From Lateolabrax maculatus (lineage: Eukaryota > Chordata > Actinopteri > Acropomatiformes > Lateolabracidae), in contig CM062213.1 of assembly GCA_031216445.1 (NCBI GenBank), positions 10,231,501 through 10,295,500 on the forward strand: 64,000 nucleotides of DNA. Reading direction: 5' to 3'. Below are positions 52,151-64,000 of this stretch, in pieces. A program made the translations under genes and the position numbers. The stretch's first letter is position 1. Each line of letters starts with the position of its first letter. The notes under the pieces are model-generated. The model searched no databases. It had not been told where the DNA came from and worked only from the letters and a program-made list of their open reading frames with translations.

Positions 52151-53746
52151 TGCACGGACGGCATTTTTGAAATGCACTTGCAAGTTTCATCGTTCCTTGT
52201 TGCTTTGGAGGAAGGCTGCACGTTTGCATTTTGAGTTTTTCCATGTGGTTTTTGCGACCTTAAATATGCGCATGGGATAAGTGCTTCAGGGCATTTTAAA
52301 TAAAGGCAAGAAGGAAACCGAGCCTGCACACAAGCCGTTTCGTTTTCATTCTACCATTTCTATTTAAGTTTCCATAAGGCCCTAACCCTAGGGTGTGTTT
52401 AGGGGGTGGCACAAGTAGGCCTACTTGTAGTGCATGGGAAATATAAAGTGGTACAAACAGTTGGAGACTAATGCCATGTTCACATCACATGAGGTGGATG
52501 GCAGACTTGTCATTTCTTGGAAGTGTACATGTCATCACACAACTTAGCTGGTCATGTGAGGGTTAAAACTGTACGTTGCCAAAACAGCTTTCCATTAAAT
52601 TGGGTTTAATTTATGTTGAACAAAGAAATCTGAGGTTTGACATGAACATGAATGTCAACACTGGTCGATGTGACTATGTTACTACAGACGCTAGTGAGAA
52701 AATGGCATATGGTCCAGGAAGTCCAGTTGGAAAAATACATCCAGAGCTTTGTATTACATGTACAGTATTGTATTACTCCGAGATAATACCAGTGAAAGCA
52801 GCTCACCCAAAGATAAAGACATTTCCTGGTACGCATATACATGTTGTACGGCTCATTACACGTGTACATTACCGTCTCTTTCCGTGACCCCACATCTGAG
52901 ACGACACCACATACATGAAGTTTTACAAATATTAAATCGTCATGATTAACAATTCATAATACAAGAAAATGCCCTTGTTTACTGAACTTGTTTATATACG
53001 TTTCTTTTACAATGGTGGTCAATGCGTTTTGGCCAGCAGTGTGTTGCAGTACTGCGGTAGGCCACTCTGCCGACTCTCTGTAGCGTATCCAGCTTTTTAT
53101 ACACAACACAAACAAGCTGTGCACTGTTTAAACAATTTTCCTATCTTCGCAGTGCATCATCTATATATCAGAGAACAACATCCTTTTGAAACACAACATG
53201 CATTCCAGTGGCAGATAACTACCCGCCAATATAAACAGACCCCGATACCAATATTTTTACTACCATACCAATAGCAAGGATTTCAACTGCACGTCAAAAA
53301 TGAAAGTTAGGGGACAAGGCAACTGTGAACGCTCCACATTCTGGTGCATCGGCCTTCACTAGCTTTACTTTGGCCCAGTGTAAAGTAAAGGATCATTGCT
53401 CACTCAACAAGTTCCAGATATAGAGACCGAACTGGTAGTGAGTGGCAGCTGACCTAATGAGTCTGACTGGTGTGCCAGGCCAGACAAAGCTGAGGTACTG
53501 TACGCAAGCTCAGGTCACTGGACGACTAGAGCCTAATTATGCACTAATCTCTGATGTTCCAGTTCTGCACCGGGATTACTAATGGGAAGAAAGGATCCCA
53601 GACCCAGGCAGAGAGGGGATTAAATGATCAGCACTTGAACAGGGCACCCAGTCTTTCTTTCCATTGGTCTCACAGGTAGGGACTCCCTGGTGGTCTGGTG
53701 TGAAATGTTGATAACAAAAGAAAAGGGCTAGAAAGTGTGTGTAGAC

Positions 53747-53788
<42 letters not shown>

Positions 53789-56700
53789 GGAGGTACACTC
53801 TGGGCTTCCCAGACGTTTTGATCCCAGGATCAACAAAACAATGCAGACTTAATCATGCCAGTCCATCTTTCGGGAAAGAAATCTGTGGCCGTGTCGTGTT
53901 ACCGTGTGAAGGATTTACTTGTGATTGCAAAGGTGTAGAGTGGGCCTCAACACTGGTCAGGGATGGACGCGTGTGCTTCTGTGTGTGTGCTCTAAACTTT
54001 ATAGATACAAAGAAGCCCAGAGATCTCGTTCTAGAATATATTTTAATATATATACATAAGTATTTTCTGAATTAGAAATGCATGTCTAGCATACTGTTGG
54101 TAGTTGGTTGAGAAAGTGAAATCACCACAAAAAGGCATATTTACACTGTCATAGTGCTACTAATATTGAAACTGACATAAAACATTGAAATCTTCAACAT
54201 AATTTCTCAGGACAAAGCATGACTCCAAAAACCCCACATAAATTAATGATATTATATACAGTATGAAAGATGTAAAAAAAGTGTGTGTTCATGTGTATGA
54301 GTTGCCTTCTTTCTAGCCTAGTCACCCTGGCCTCACTGATGCGTCAGTGTTATGTCAGTTTAGCAAGGCTTCTCTTCTCATATCATGGGTCCGTGCCCCA
54401 GGACAATAGGTCCGGGCTGTGCCACAGGGCCCTCAATCCAGCTATGAAACAGAGCAGTGATGCAATGTCCAACGACCTCCTCCATTGTATAATGCGTGGC
54501 CTTCTACAAACACAGAAGTCCTTGTAAATTCCACCCACCAGAGATGCAGCAGAAGTCTCTAGAAATCCACACTTGTACGCATCAGGACTTACAGAAATAA
54601 AAGGCTGAAATGTTTGCTTTTTCTATCAAATCCAGTTCACAAGACATGTTAGGCTACTTATTAGGGATTGACCCATCTGATACAGCTGATAGGTATTACT
54701 GACCGATCCACATTAAATACAGTTTCTGACATTGACATCGTGGAATTCAGTGTTCCTGGTATCCCTAGTTCTTACTTTTTCCTGTGGCTAACTCTGCTGC
54801 CATTTGATCCTGCCTTATCTGACCGATATTAAATACTGCTGACACAACTCTCGATAGTATATGGTTTTATACACCTTTATAATCAGGGTCATATAACATT
54901 GGAAAGGGGAAGTGTAACCATCACAGAGAGGAATCCCTAATTATCTGACCAAAGCAAGCCCTTACTGGCACTATATGTGTTTAGTGGGGCTGCTTTTGTA
55001 CAAATTTGCATTAGAACAAAATATAAATGATATTGTACTACACTGTACTAGGTAGTGTGACCTAGAGAGCGTGACCTGCCTCTGTTTTATTACCCCCATG
55101 AGCTTAGCGATCACTCAAATCTATCAATCTTCCATCTGCAGTTTGGCCCAGTTTGCGTAATGGATTATTCTGAATATCTCGCACAAATGGACGACTATTT
55201 ACCTAGCCTCATTCGGGACTGTCTCACCCAACAACGTGGGAGACAGTCTCGATGATTCTGAGAAAAGTTAAAGGAAGTGGCTGTGCACTGCTCTTTAATG
55301 GAGGTGGGTAAGACATACATTTGCCAAACCAATAGATTAGTTTTCATCCTTGATGTCTTTTCTCATGTAAAACCTGAAAATGCTGTTTGAAAACACAGGT
55401 CTCATCTTTGTGTTGCTTGTCCTAGTACATGTTTTTTTTTAAAAGTAAAATGGCAGTTGTAATGGCTGTTATTTCCTCTAACGACCACAAGGGGCAAACA
55501 TAAAAAAAAAAAACAACTTCGACAAGCGACACAAAGGTGAGATTTATGCTTTAGCAGAAGTGTTTTGAATCAGTATTTTTTGGTTTTACATGGGAAAAAA
55601 TTTCAAGGATTAAGATTAACTGGTTGGTCCCAAACAGGGCTACTATTTATATGCCACGTGCTGCCATGTATTGTAAGGAGGGTCAGGACACTAGACGCCT
55701 ACAGCCTAAACTTGGACTTTTAATGGATTATTTCTCTATTGAAGTAAAGAGCGAAGGATGTGAAAGGCTCCTTTCACCTCAGGAGGATACAGTACAGTTG
55801 CAGCACAGAACAGCTGAAACAAGAGGGGGGAAATATGTGCTTTGAGACAAGGAGTGCCTTGAAATGCCTGTGTGGGGGAAATCACAACAGTGTTATTCCA
55901 CCATCTTGACATCCCATTTTCCAGTGTATCCTTAAGCCCACCCCCTCATTCCTGGACACGTGAGGAAGTGAAACATGGGGGAGTATGAGAGCTTGCACAG
56001 ACAGGGGATGGGCCCACATGCTCCTTCATTTGGCTTTGGGCCGCTCCAGTAAAAATAAGTATGTTGATAGTAATGTTGCTGGCACTCTGACAGCCAATGC
56101 CAAGTCAAGGACGGCCTTGTTTACCCCTGCATTCCCCACCACCACCCACACTCCTCATATCATTCCTTCTGCCTTTCCCTTTGTCTGTGATGGAAAAAAC
56201 GGCCCATCTGATCACAAGACACTGAATATTTGATAATAAAAAAAAATCATCTGGTGTGTATATGCCTACATCATTAAACACACCAATCATATCTTGCTAA
56301 AAACATTAGTCTTAATAACCTATTTTAGTCTCTTTCAGCCTTGAAGACCGTTTCTAAAAGTGAAATGTCACTTCATTTTACAATTGAGTTTGATATCAGC
56401 AGTCATTTTGTATCAATCATTGGCAAACTAAGTTCCTGGATAGCGATGAATATCTTTGGTTGATCAGTAAATACGATCATAAAATGTGAGTCAGGGCAAT
56501 ATACAGCAAGTAAATCATTCTTTGTGTGTTAAAACTTCATCTATTGATGACGCACATTTTCCCATGAATAGTGAAACATGAGGCAATAAACCCTCTTACA
56601 GTCATGAGTCAGGTTAAGTAAGAAACTAGTGTATTGTTTACACAGGGGAGAGTTATCAAAAGCAGAGACTAACGAGTGAAAAAATAGATAAGCACTTTAC

Positions 56701-59700
56701 ACAGACTGATAGTATTGGGGGGAGTCGGTTTATTTTGATCCTCAGAACACATGAGCAAACGAAAGTTAAGAAGTTGGAATATGCACAGAATCAAAATGTT
56801 AGTTATGCTAAGACTGCCTTCCTACGGCATATCTAGTAATGTGTACTTGAGTTGAGTTCTAATAGGCCAAGCTGTGTCGACTTCATTGGTGATAGATTTC
56901 CTTTACTTTTTTTTTTTCAAACCATGGCTTTGGAGAGCACCTAAGCAACCTTACAGGTTTAACTTCAGTTTCTTCAAATACATTGACTCATTAAATTGTG
57001 ACACATACCTGTGCACATATGCAGCTGATCCCTATAAATCAACTTCCTCCAGGTTACAGGCAGTGGGAGAATTGGACATGTATTTACGCAACCTTGGCTA
57101 AACCGCAAGCAGCTCAATATACCAATGACGAGCAAACTTACGTTCCGCTTAAACACTGATACTGCAGGAACGAGCTGTGGAATATACTGCACATCATGTG
57201 AAAGTTGAGAACATGCATAACTTAATGGCACCGTGCCAACATAAGCTGTATTGAGCAGTGGCAGAAAACCCCTAAGAAATGACAGAGATAAATGCATGCA
57301 GTCACCAGATGCCTTGACACCGGATGATTGCAGTGTTTAAAAATCGCTGCAGCCTCCTTGTGTTGTTGGACATAATACCATGCTATCAGCCTGACACCAT
57401 CAGCCTGTCAGTGAACAACCAGCGAGACTCTGACCCACTTTGAAGGAAGCAAGTGATTGCGTCTCTCTCTGCAGGGGGGTGGGTGTTGTTCAAGGTGGGG
57501 CACTCAGGATATCTGTAAACAAACTCACGTCACACTGTAACGTGAGGCATGGGGACGTTTTAAGGAGAAATGATTGAGTAAGCTTGTGCAGGACTGACAC
57601 CGTTTATGTTTCTGCCTATTGTGTGAGCCACCACTCACATGTTTCTCCTGAAAATAATGAAACGTGTTTAACTGCCTCAGTGTTATGGCCCAGTTTCAAC
57701 ACCCAGTAGGTCAATGCTAGTTCTGCACTGGCACATCACCATGGGAACAGTCTCGAGAGGACAGCATGTATGTGAGCATTGTGGGTAGAGATATTCATGG
57801 TTTTATTGGGTTGGGGTAAGTAAGGACAGGATGCAGACTGGTTTAGCGTTTACATTTCCAGAAAGATGTGTAATGCTACCATACAAGATTAAAAAAAAAA
57901 ACTCTGTGACTCTGTGACAATTAAGCCAGGCGATCCAGTCTTTGATTTCTTGTCTGTCCTTTATATCAGTCTTCGTATAAAGATGGACAGGACACATATC
58001 ACAGGTCTACCTCAGGTTTTACAGCCCCTGTGGCTCCTGTCTAGTGGTCTGTTATAGCTCTGCAGACATACCTACACCCTGCCAAAGTAGCCCCCCCTTC
58101 CAACCTTACCCGTGAATCCTGACCTCCAATAGTAAACTAAAAGTGGGATGCTATGTACTGATATCGGCTACCTAGGCTCTGATTTCTCCCAGGCTTGGAG
58201 GTAAAATTGGGCCAGATTTTTATCCAGGATCTGGGTGGCCAGGTTCTGTCTGCATGTGGCCTTTGGGTACTTTCCAAGCCGCCGCACCAAGTCTGTTCCA
58301 CATGCTTGGCCTCGGTAATACAGAGGCAGACTTGCCCCTTCCTGCCCCACATCCTGTCTGCCCAACCACTGCCACATATACATCTCAGCAAAATCAAAGG
58401 ATAGTAGGTGTCACTCTCTTGGACAAGTGGACTAGAATGAATTGGCGCTGTCAGGGAATATTGAACAAATCTATGTATAGATACTGCAACCTTTCACACA
58501 TTTCACACATCCTGTCCACTGCTGTGTAAACCCTTTGGCCATCCTGTAAATCTACTCAGCAGCTCATTGCAAACAATGTCCATCTTAATAGATTATACAG
58601 CCTTAAAATCTTCCTGAAATAATGTTTTTAAACTGAAAAAGTCTCCTCTTGTTTTTCTATGTTGTTTCAGGAATTGGATATGAAACAGTTCTCTATCTGA
58701 ATGCACATTCTCCTACTTTTTGTTTTTATAAAAAAAATAAGTTTCAAACAACCAATATTAAATAAATTAAATTTAATCAATATTTCACAGTAGAAGATAT
58801 GTCTGCCCATGTCTGTGTTGCTACACACAGATTGTTTTTCCTTTAATCAAGTAAAATTCCCTTTTGCCACAGTAATCTTTGTTCTGTGACTTCTTACTGT
58901 ACCCACCATCCAGCTAGCTGTCAACACAACCACTATTTAGGAGCAGGGGCAGCACTTATATAGTTTCCTGAGAGTAACAGATACACATGCACACACACCC
59001 ACACAAACACACATGGATACAGAGATAAATTATAGCAAGATGTAAACTCATCTTTTGTACACGTGAGAAAGGTGGTTAAATTTAGGCGCACTTCCTTGAA
59101 TACATATAATTCCTCTTTCCCCATATTGATATGTGAATCGACTACATGCAAATTAACACTTACGAGTTAAAAGCCAAGCAGCCACTGTGCTTCTTAACCC
59201 AGTCAACACTGCAAAACTAAGCAAGCCTACTACAGAGCCAATCAACAAAACACTGCAGACTAAATTTAGGTTTGTGGTGGTGAAATAAGCACTCATTCAA
59301 CTTATTAAGAAAGTAATGGGTGTAAATTTGTTTTCACGTTGCGCAAGTCCTGCATGCCTGAAAAGCTCTGTGGCTGGAGAAAAAGAAAACAAACTTTCTA
59401 ACCTCAAGGCCTACATCAGCTTTTTTGTCATCATGGAGAAACATGAGCAGCTTTATCTCTGGTATCTTCCCTGCGGCTTTCTCAAAACCTGGGGTTAATT
59501 GACAGTAACACAAGGGTGTAAATATCAACTGCGGTTGGCTTTGATCAAAAACTCACAAATCCTCTCTCATGAATGCATTCTTTACTGTGAAACTGAGCGA
59601 GGTTTGTAATGGAGTACATAAATCAAAATGACATGATCTGAGTTGTTAACTATGAGAATATGTGCAGGGCTTGCAGCTCTGCATTTCTCCCTGCGGCTCA

Positions 59701-61524
59701 GCTGTACATTAACCAGTTCCATATGACACAAACATGTAGAGAAAGAGCAAAAAAAGAGTCCGATTTATATAAACAAAACCACTCCTCCTGCTCTCCACGT
59801 GTTACACAGGACGTCACGTGGCGCCTAGGACTGCCAAATCTAGAACCATAATATTTTGATTTTCATGCACGCACACACACAAAATATATATTCTGTCTGA
59901 GCTCAGACTTGTGCACGTTGAAGATTCAGCCCAAAACAAACAGAGCAGGGAGACATTTACCATTCAAGGTCTTCCATGAAACCGAAGTTCATCGGGTCAC
60001 ATGGAAGTACTCATGGTTAAAACGTTCAAATCGAAGAACAAAACTGAGCTTTAAACAGCGTCTTACGAGTTTTTCACTGACCTTTTCCCCAATTCTACAG
60101 TGTAGCTAAACACCTGGAGATTAAGGTTACTTTAAGCAGGAAAGTGGATGAATAGTTTAGTCAGGAGTTTTGTCTTGCATCTGGGACAAAGACTTCACCT
60201 GCATGTCACTGCAATTCAGATTAATGAGAAGGAGATAAAATGCTGGCTATGTTTTTCTTTAGTTTTTGCTCTGACACAGAATTTGCTGGTGGCTGGTAAA
60301 AAGTGCAATCAAGATCTTTTTTTAGGTACAAAGGTCATGACCATGAATGTCCTCACCACCATGTGCAGTGGTCTTACTGTCAAATGCACTTTGGTGTACA
60401 CCAGTTTTCTTTTTCCAGGAAAAGTGGGATAAACATCATCTGTTAAAAGTCAGAATCAAGACTCCTCCCCCACTTGGCTGGACATAGAGAGCGTGTTTTT
60501 GTTTTCAGTCTGCAGATGTAAGGGCTTTTGGAGTTCCCTCACATATCCGTGGTGTGTGAGCATGTGCGTGTACATGTGGCCTCGGCATGTATGCGCATGC
60601 CTGCGTTGGTGCATGTGCACATGTGTGTGTTTAAGAGAAAGGGAGGAGTGAATATAGGTCCTGTGTGCTCCCACTGCATTATGTAACAGTCCAGTGAATC
60701 CAATCTAAATGTATCTAAACCCCATGACATTTTATTGCCACAGAGTACAGGCTGTTCAGAGGTGATGGCCCAGCAAAAATACAAACACAAATACACAGCC
60801 ATGCTTTCACAACCAATTTCACACTGACCATCAGTTTGAGGAGACTCTAGTTTAAGTAAATAGTTCATATTTTGTGAGTCTGCTGCTGAAAAACATTTTA
60901 GTATTTACATATTGTTGGAGAAGTTATTATAAGGTCAGTGTCTTAGACCCAGAATATGCCAAATGTAACCTTAATAACTAAATAAGAAAACACAAGAAAC
61001 TAAATGTGATAGATTTTCTATCATGCAAGTCTCTGCTTGTTGTTTTCATGTTCAGCGTTTTAATACATTCCTGGAACGAAACCAACTGCCTTGGAAGTAC
61101 AGAAAAACCTATTAGAACTATGTCTGATACTTTGGAAAACAGTCTGCAATACAAAGTAAATTAACTTAAAACATACACTTAAAGTCTTGTGACATGCAGT
61201 GCTGTGCACGCAAGGGGTTGTATCCAGGAATTACAGAGGTCATAAGTTTAGAATATAAACTACCTCCAGGGAAGCGGTAAGGCCCTGTGCATGCTTAGTG
61301 GAAAGGTTATCCCCATTGTACTGTAATAACCATCCATGATACCATCTACTGCACTGTGTTTGCACAAAGCTTACATTATGCTAATAACTGGTTAATAACT
61401 CAAGAAAGGTGAAATATGGATCTTATTTGTTACCAACATGGGGTGAGAAGATTAACCTGCTGCACCAGACAAAAATAGTGCTTGACTGGAACTGACTGGG
61501 AACCAGACGAATCTGTGAGCTCAT
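52151..61524. other. Gene-free stretch
   Basis: About 9.4 kb in which I find no exon with domain content or paired splice signals on either strand. Contents I can name are the GT microsatellite at 53749-53786 and ordinary AT-rich intergenic DNA. Distant regulatory elements may exist but cannot be read by eye. Confidence 0.5.
53749..53786. repeat. (GT)n microsatellite
   Basis: Nineteen uninterrupted GT units. Confidence 0.97.
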
Positions 61525-61682
61525 GTTTTATTTCCTCTGGCAGATACATCTGGCCACTTTCCCATTCAAACTGATTTCCTTGGTACTGGTATCAGGCGAA
61601 CCAATCACAAGCGTTTACCTTGTATGAGCCGCTGAAGCATCTTTGTAAATATCCAATATGACGATACGGAGCGTTCAGGACC
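61525..61682 (+). repeat. Dispersed repeat, copy 3 (truncated)
   Basis: Matches the first part of copy 2 in the same orientation: CTCTGGCAGATACATCTGG, TTGGTACTGGTATCAGGCGA, CCAATCACAAGCG and TTTGTAAATATCCAATATG. A block containing the GAGGCGGGTTTAATA part of copy 2 is missing, and similarity stops near ACGGAGCGTTC. Confidence 0.75.
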
Positions 61683-63970
61683 ATACAACCGCCTCTCTGC
61701 CACCATGGAAGACCTCTCTGTACTCCTACATGGGACATCGTGTTAGTTTCCTCATCTCCACTCCCATACAGATACTGTACCATTGGTTTGTGCAGACAGG
61801 TGACGCTTCAGTACATCCAGCTTTCAGTACCACTCTCAACCTAAATGTTGGACTTTATTTTACTTGTGGATCCCTTCATGTGGGCTACAGCTGTCACTAT
61901 GGTACCAGCTTAGACAAAACCACTGACTGCCACACCAGTTTCATTTGTCTTTGATTAGTGCCTTGGATAGCCAGCACTTCAATATCACTAATTAGTGCTA
62001 TCATGGTAAGATACCATCACTATCTCCCAGTCTCAGAAGCAGGCTGCTATTGACTCTGCTGCTGCATTAACTTTCTGTCCTGGGAAAGTGGATGTTCATC
62101 CACAGCAGGGAGACAGGTCAGTGTAAAGTTTTGTTCTCAACTTGCAGCGCACAAACCTGCCGCCATGTGCAGCCACTGTTCCTTAGTTGAGTCCTTAATG
62201 AGTTGCCTAATACACTGTCCAGATGGTTTTGTTGACTTTGAGTGACTCACTGCCAATATCATTTACATCAGCACTATATTTGAAAATGCCATTCCAGAGC
62301 TTTCTGGTGTGAGTTAGGAGGAAGAGAGAAGTCTGGCCTCATGTGTTCCCAGAACTGCTGACAGGAAAGAGTTATAACGGAGTGCTTTGAGAGCTATCAT
62401 GCATTCCCCAAACTACCATTTCTGATCCAAAAGCTAAATAAGAATTCTTGGTTTTACATTACATAGAATTGCAATTGAGGGATTTGGGTAAATGTAAACG
62501 AGTTAAAGTACATGAGTGCCTACACTGGCAGACACTTTGCTTAGACTTCTCTACACTTAAAGTATGAAAACTGTTGCCCAGTCTAGACAGTCAGACATTA
62601 ATCAGAGGCCATGCAGAAACACACAATGACATCAATAGCTACGCAAACATTTCCTATTCTTAAGCCACTGAGCATCTCTGAAAAGGGTGGACAGACTAAG
62701 ATTGGTTTGTGAAGGTTAACTGTAACAAGAGCTTGGCTGTTTGAGTTTCAGAGCACAGCTGAAGTTTTAATAATTCACAGGTGTATATTAGCGGTTGAGC
62801 AGCATTTCCTTGTTTCAAATAAGCACACAACATGTATACGAAGGAATAATACAGGTAGATTTCAACAGCTAGTTCTGTTTTGGATCTGGTTTTATCTTGC
62901 TGACATAAGCAGTTCTTAAATATTAAGGATTTGTTTTGTTGTACCTGAAAGTGTATCTGAAGGTGGTTTACACATGTAATAAATGATGACTCAAACTAAA
63001 AATTACAATATACCTGAAAATATAAATCTGCAGCTAGAGATATCCTGCTTGTGTGTGTCCGAGGAATATGTGCTGCTCTGTTCCTGCAGTAGCATCACAA
63101 AAAGTTTATTAATTTCCCCAGAACAAACTTGAAAGTGCTGAGTCAAAAAGCAGACCTGAACTTCCCTGCAGCACGAGTCACTCTTTGCAAATTAAATCAG
63201 GCCTAAAACAGCACTGCTATAAACTGAAATTAGTGGCACTGAGGACTTAGCCTCGTTATAAATAGAAATGTCTCAAAATGTGGACTGAATATAACGAACG
63301 CTGTAATGAGTGCTAGTAGCACACTTGTCTCCTATTCACATGTCACGATCTTCCCTAACTTTCCAACCACTTGTCAGTCCGTCTGCAAACTGTGTGATGT
63401 TGATCAATAATGCATTAGCCTGGTTGCTGTGAATCAATCTGTATAGAACAGATCCCTCAGGCAGGTTGATTGATTTGTAACATTGTGACGTCTGTTTTGT
63501 GGCAAACACACACATTGTGTTTCAATGTGACATTGGTATCTAGTCTGTTTGAGTTTGTATGAGTTATGTTTACTTCCAATAAAGGATAATTCTGTATAAT
63601 TAAAGCGGCTATAATCAACAACTTTAATAACAATGTATGAAATGACAATGTGAAAACAATGTGATAATGTGAAAGTGTTCGCTCATAGTAATGAACAAAC
63701 AGATAATTATAACCTGAATCTGCAGCTCCCCTCACTTTACAGAACTTTATAGCAAGTATCAGCTGTGTTTAGCCGTCCGGCTTGCAACTAACTGTTTTGG
63801 TTCATTCTCACTGCTCTCAGCAGGCAGCTGACCAAAAACACAAATCCAAATGAATGCTAATGTTGCTGTTTGCCATATCAACTTAAAAGGTGATGATATG
63901 TTAATGTCTCTCAACTTGTTTCCGCTGCCCCAAAGTGGCCAAAAAGTCAGTCATTGCAGGTTAAATTTTC
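61683..63970. other. Gene-free stretch at the right edge
   Basis: No exon, RNA gene or repeat family could be supported. Confidence 0.5.
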
Positions 63971-63991
63971 TATATATATATATATATATAT
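63971..63991. repeat. (TA)n microsatellite
   Basis: About ten TA units close to the right edge of the window. Confidence 0.95.
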
Positions 63992-64000
63992 TAATTTTAA

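Noticed and set aside
52135..52329. Minus-strand frame just upstream of ip6k2 as an N-terminal extension
   Set aside because: It is separated from the ip6k2 start by stops in all frames and by the GC-rich promoter, and the IP6K N-terminus is already complete.

Overview
The window is nuclear DNA from a ray-finned fish, most likely a percomorph teleost. The evidence is compact multi-exon genes with GT/AG introns that encode recognisable vertebrate proteins, abundant CA/GT microsatellites, an interspersed repeat type common in percomorph genomes (37.5-38.0 kb), and a decayed L1-type retrotransposon piece. I saw no bacterial, phage or CRISPR features.

Six protein-coding genes could be assembled exon by exon from splice signals and reading phase. 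All lie on the minus strand, so they read from high to low coordinates. From left to right they are: (1) a nine-exon WASP-family-like gene (5.6-8.8 kb) with a WH1 domain, a GBD-like segment, a short proline run and a connector-like helix, but no WH2 or acidic tail; (2) mapkapk3, a p38-activated kinase (10.2-14.9 kb); (3) uroc1, urocanate hydratase, 19 coding exons (16.2-22.2 kb); (4) chchd4/MIA40, the mitochondrial intermembrane-space import oxidoreductase (24.5-25.8 kb); (5) sec61a1, the ER translocon channel, 12 coding exons (28.2-33.65 kb); (6) an ip6k2-type inositol hexakisphosphate kinase (47.2-51.6 kb). Every model closes with consistent intron phases. The predicted lengths are 354, 415, 675, 158, 476 and 474 aa.

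Between the genes, 4.3-5.35 kb is a GC-rich, promoter-like block. It may start a further minus-strand gene that runs off the left edge. The 33.9-46.0 kb interval has no gene. It holds a foldback DNA element with long inverted repeats (40.8-41.8 kb), an L1-type relic, a diverged duplicated segment and one copy of a three-copy dispersed repeat whose other copies lie at 1.5 kb and 61.5 kb. The 52.2-64 kb interval also has no gene I can support.

The genes do not form an operon or shared pathway. They are signalling (mapkapk3, ip6k2, WASP-like), metabolism (uroc1) and protein targeting (chchd4, sec61a1) genes whose human counterparts, where I recognise them, lie on chromosome 3. The most unusual item is the WASP-like gene, which has kept the autoinhibitory parts of a WASP protein while apparently losing the actin- and Arp2/3-binding ends. 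A second item is a coding-like 66-codon segment in its first intron. The rest is ordinary vertebrate sequence with repeat-derived structure.
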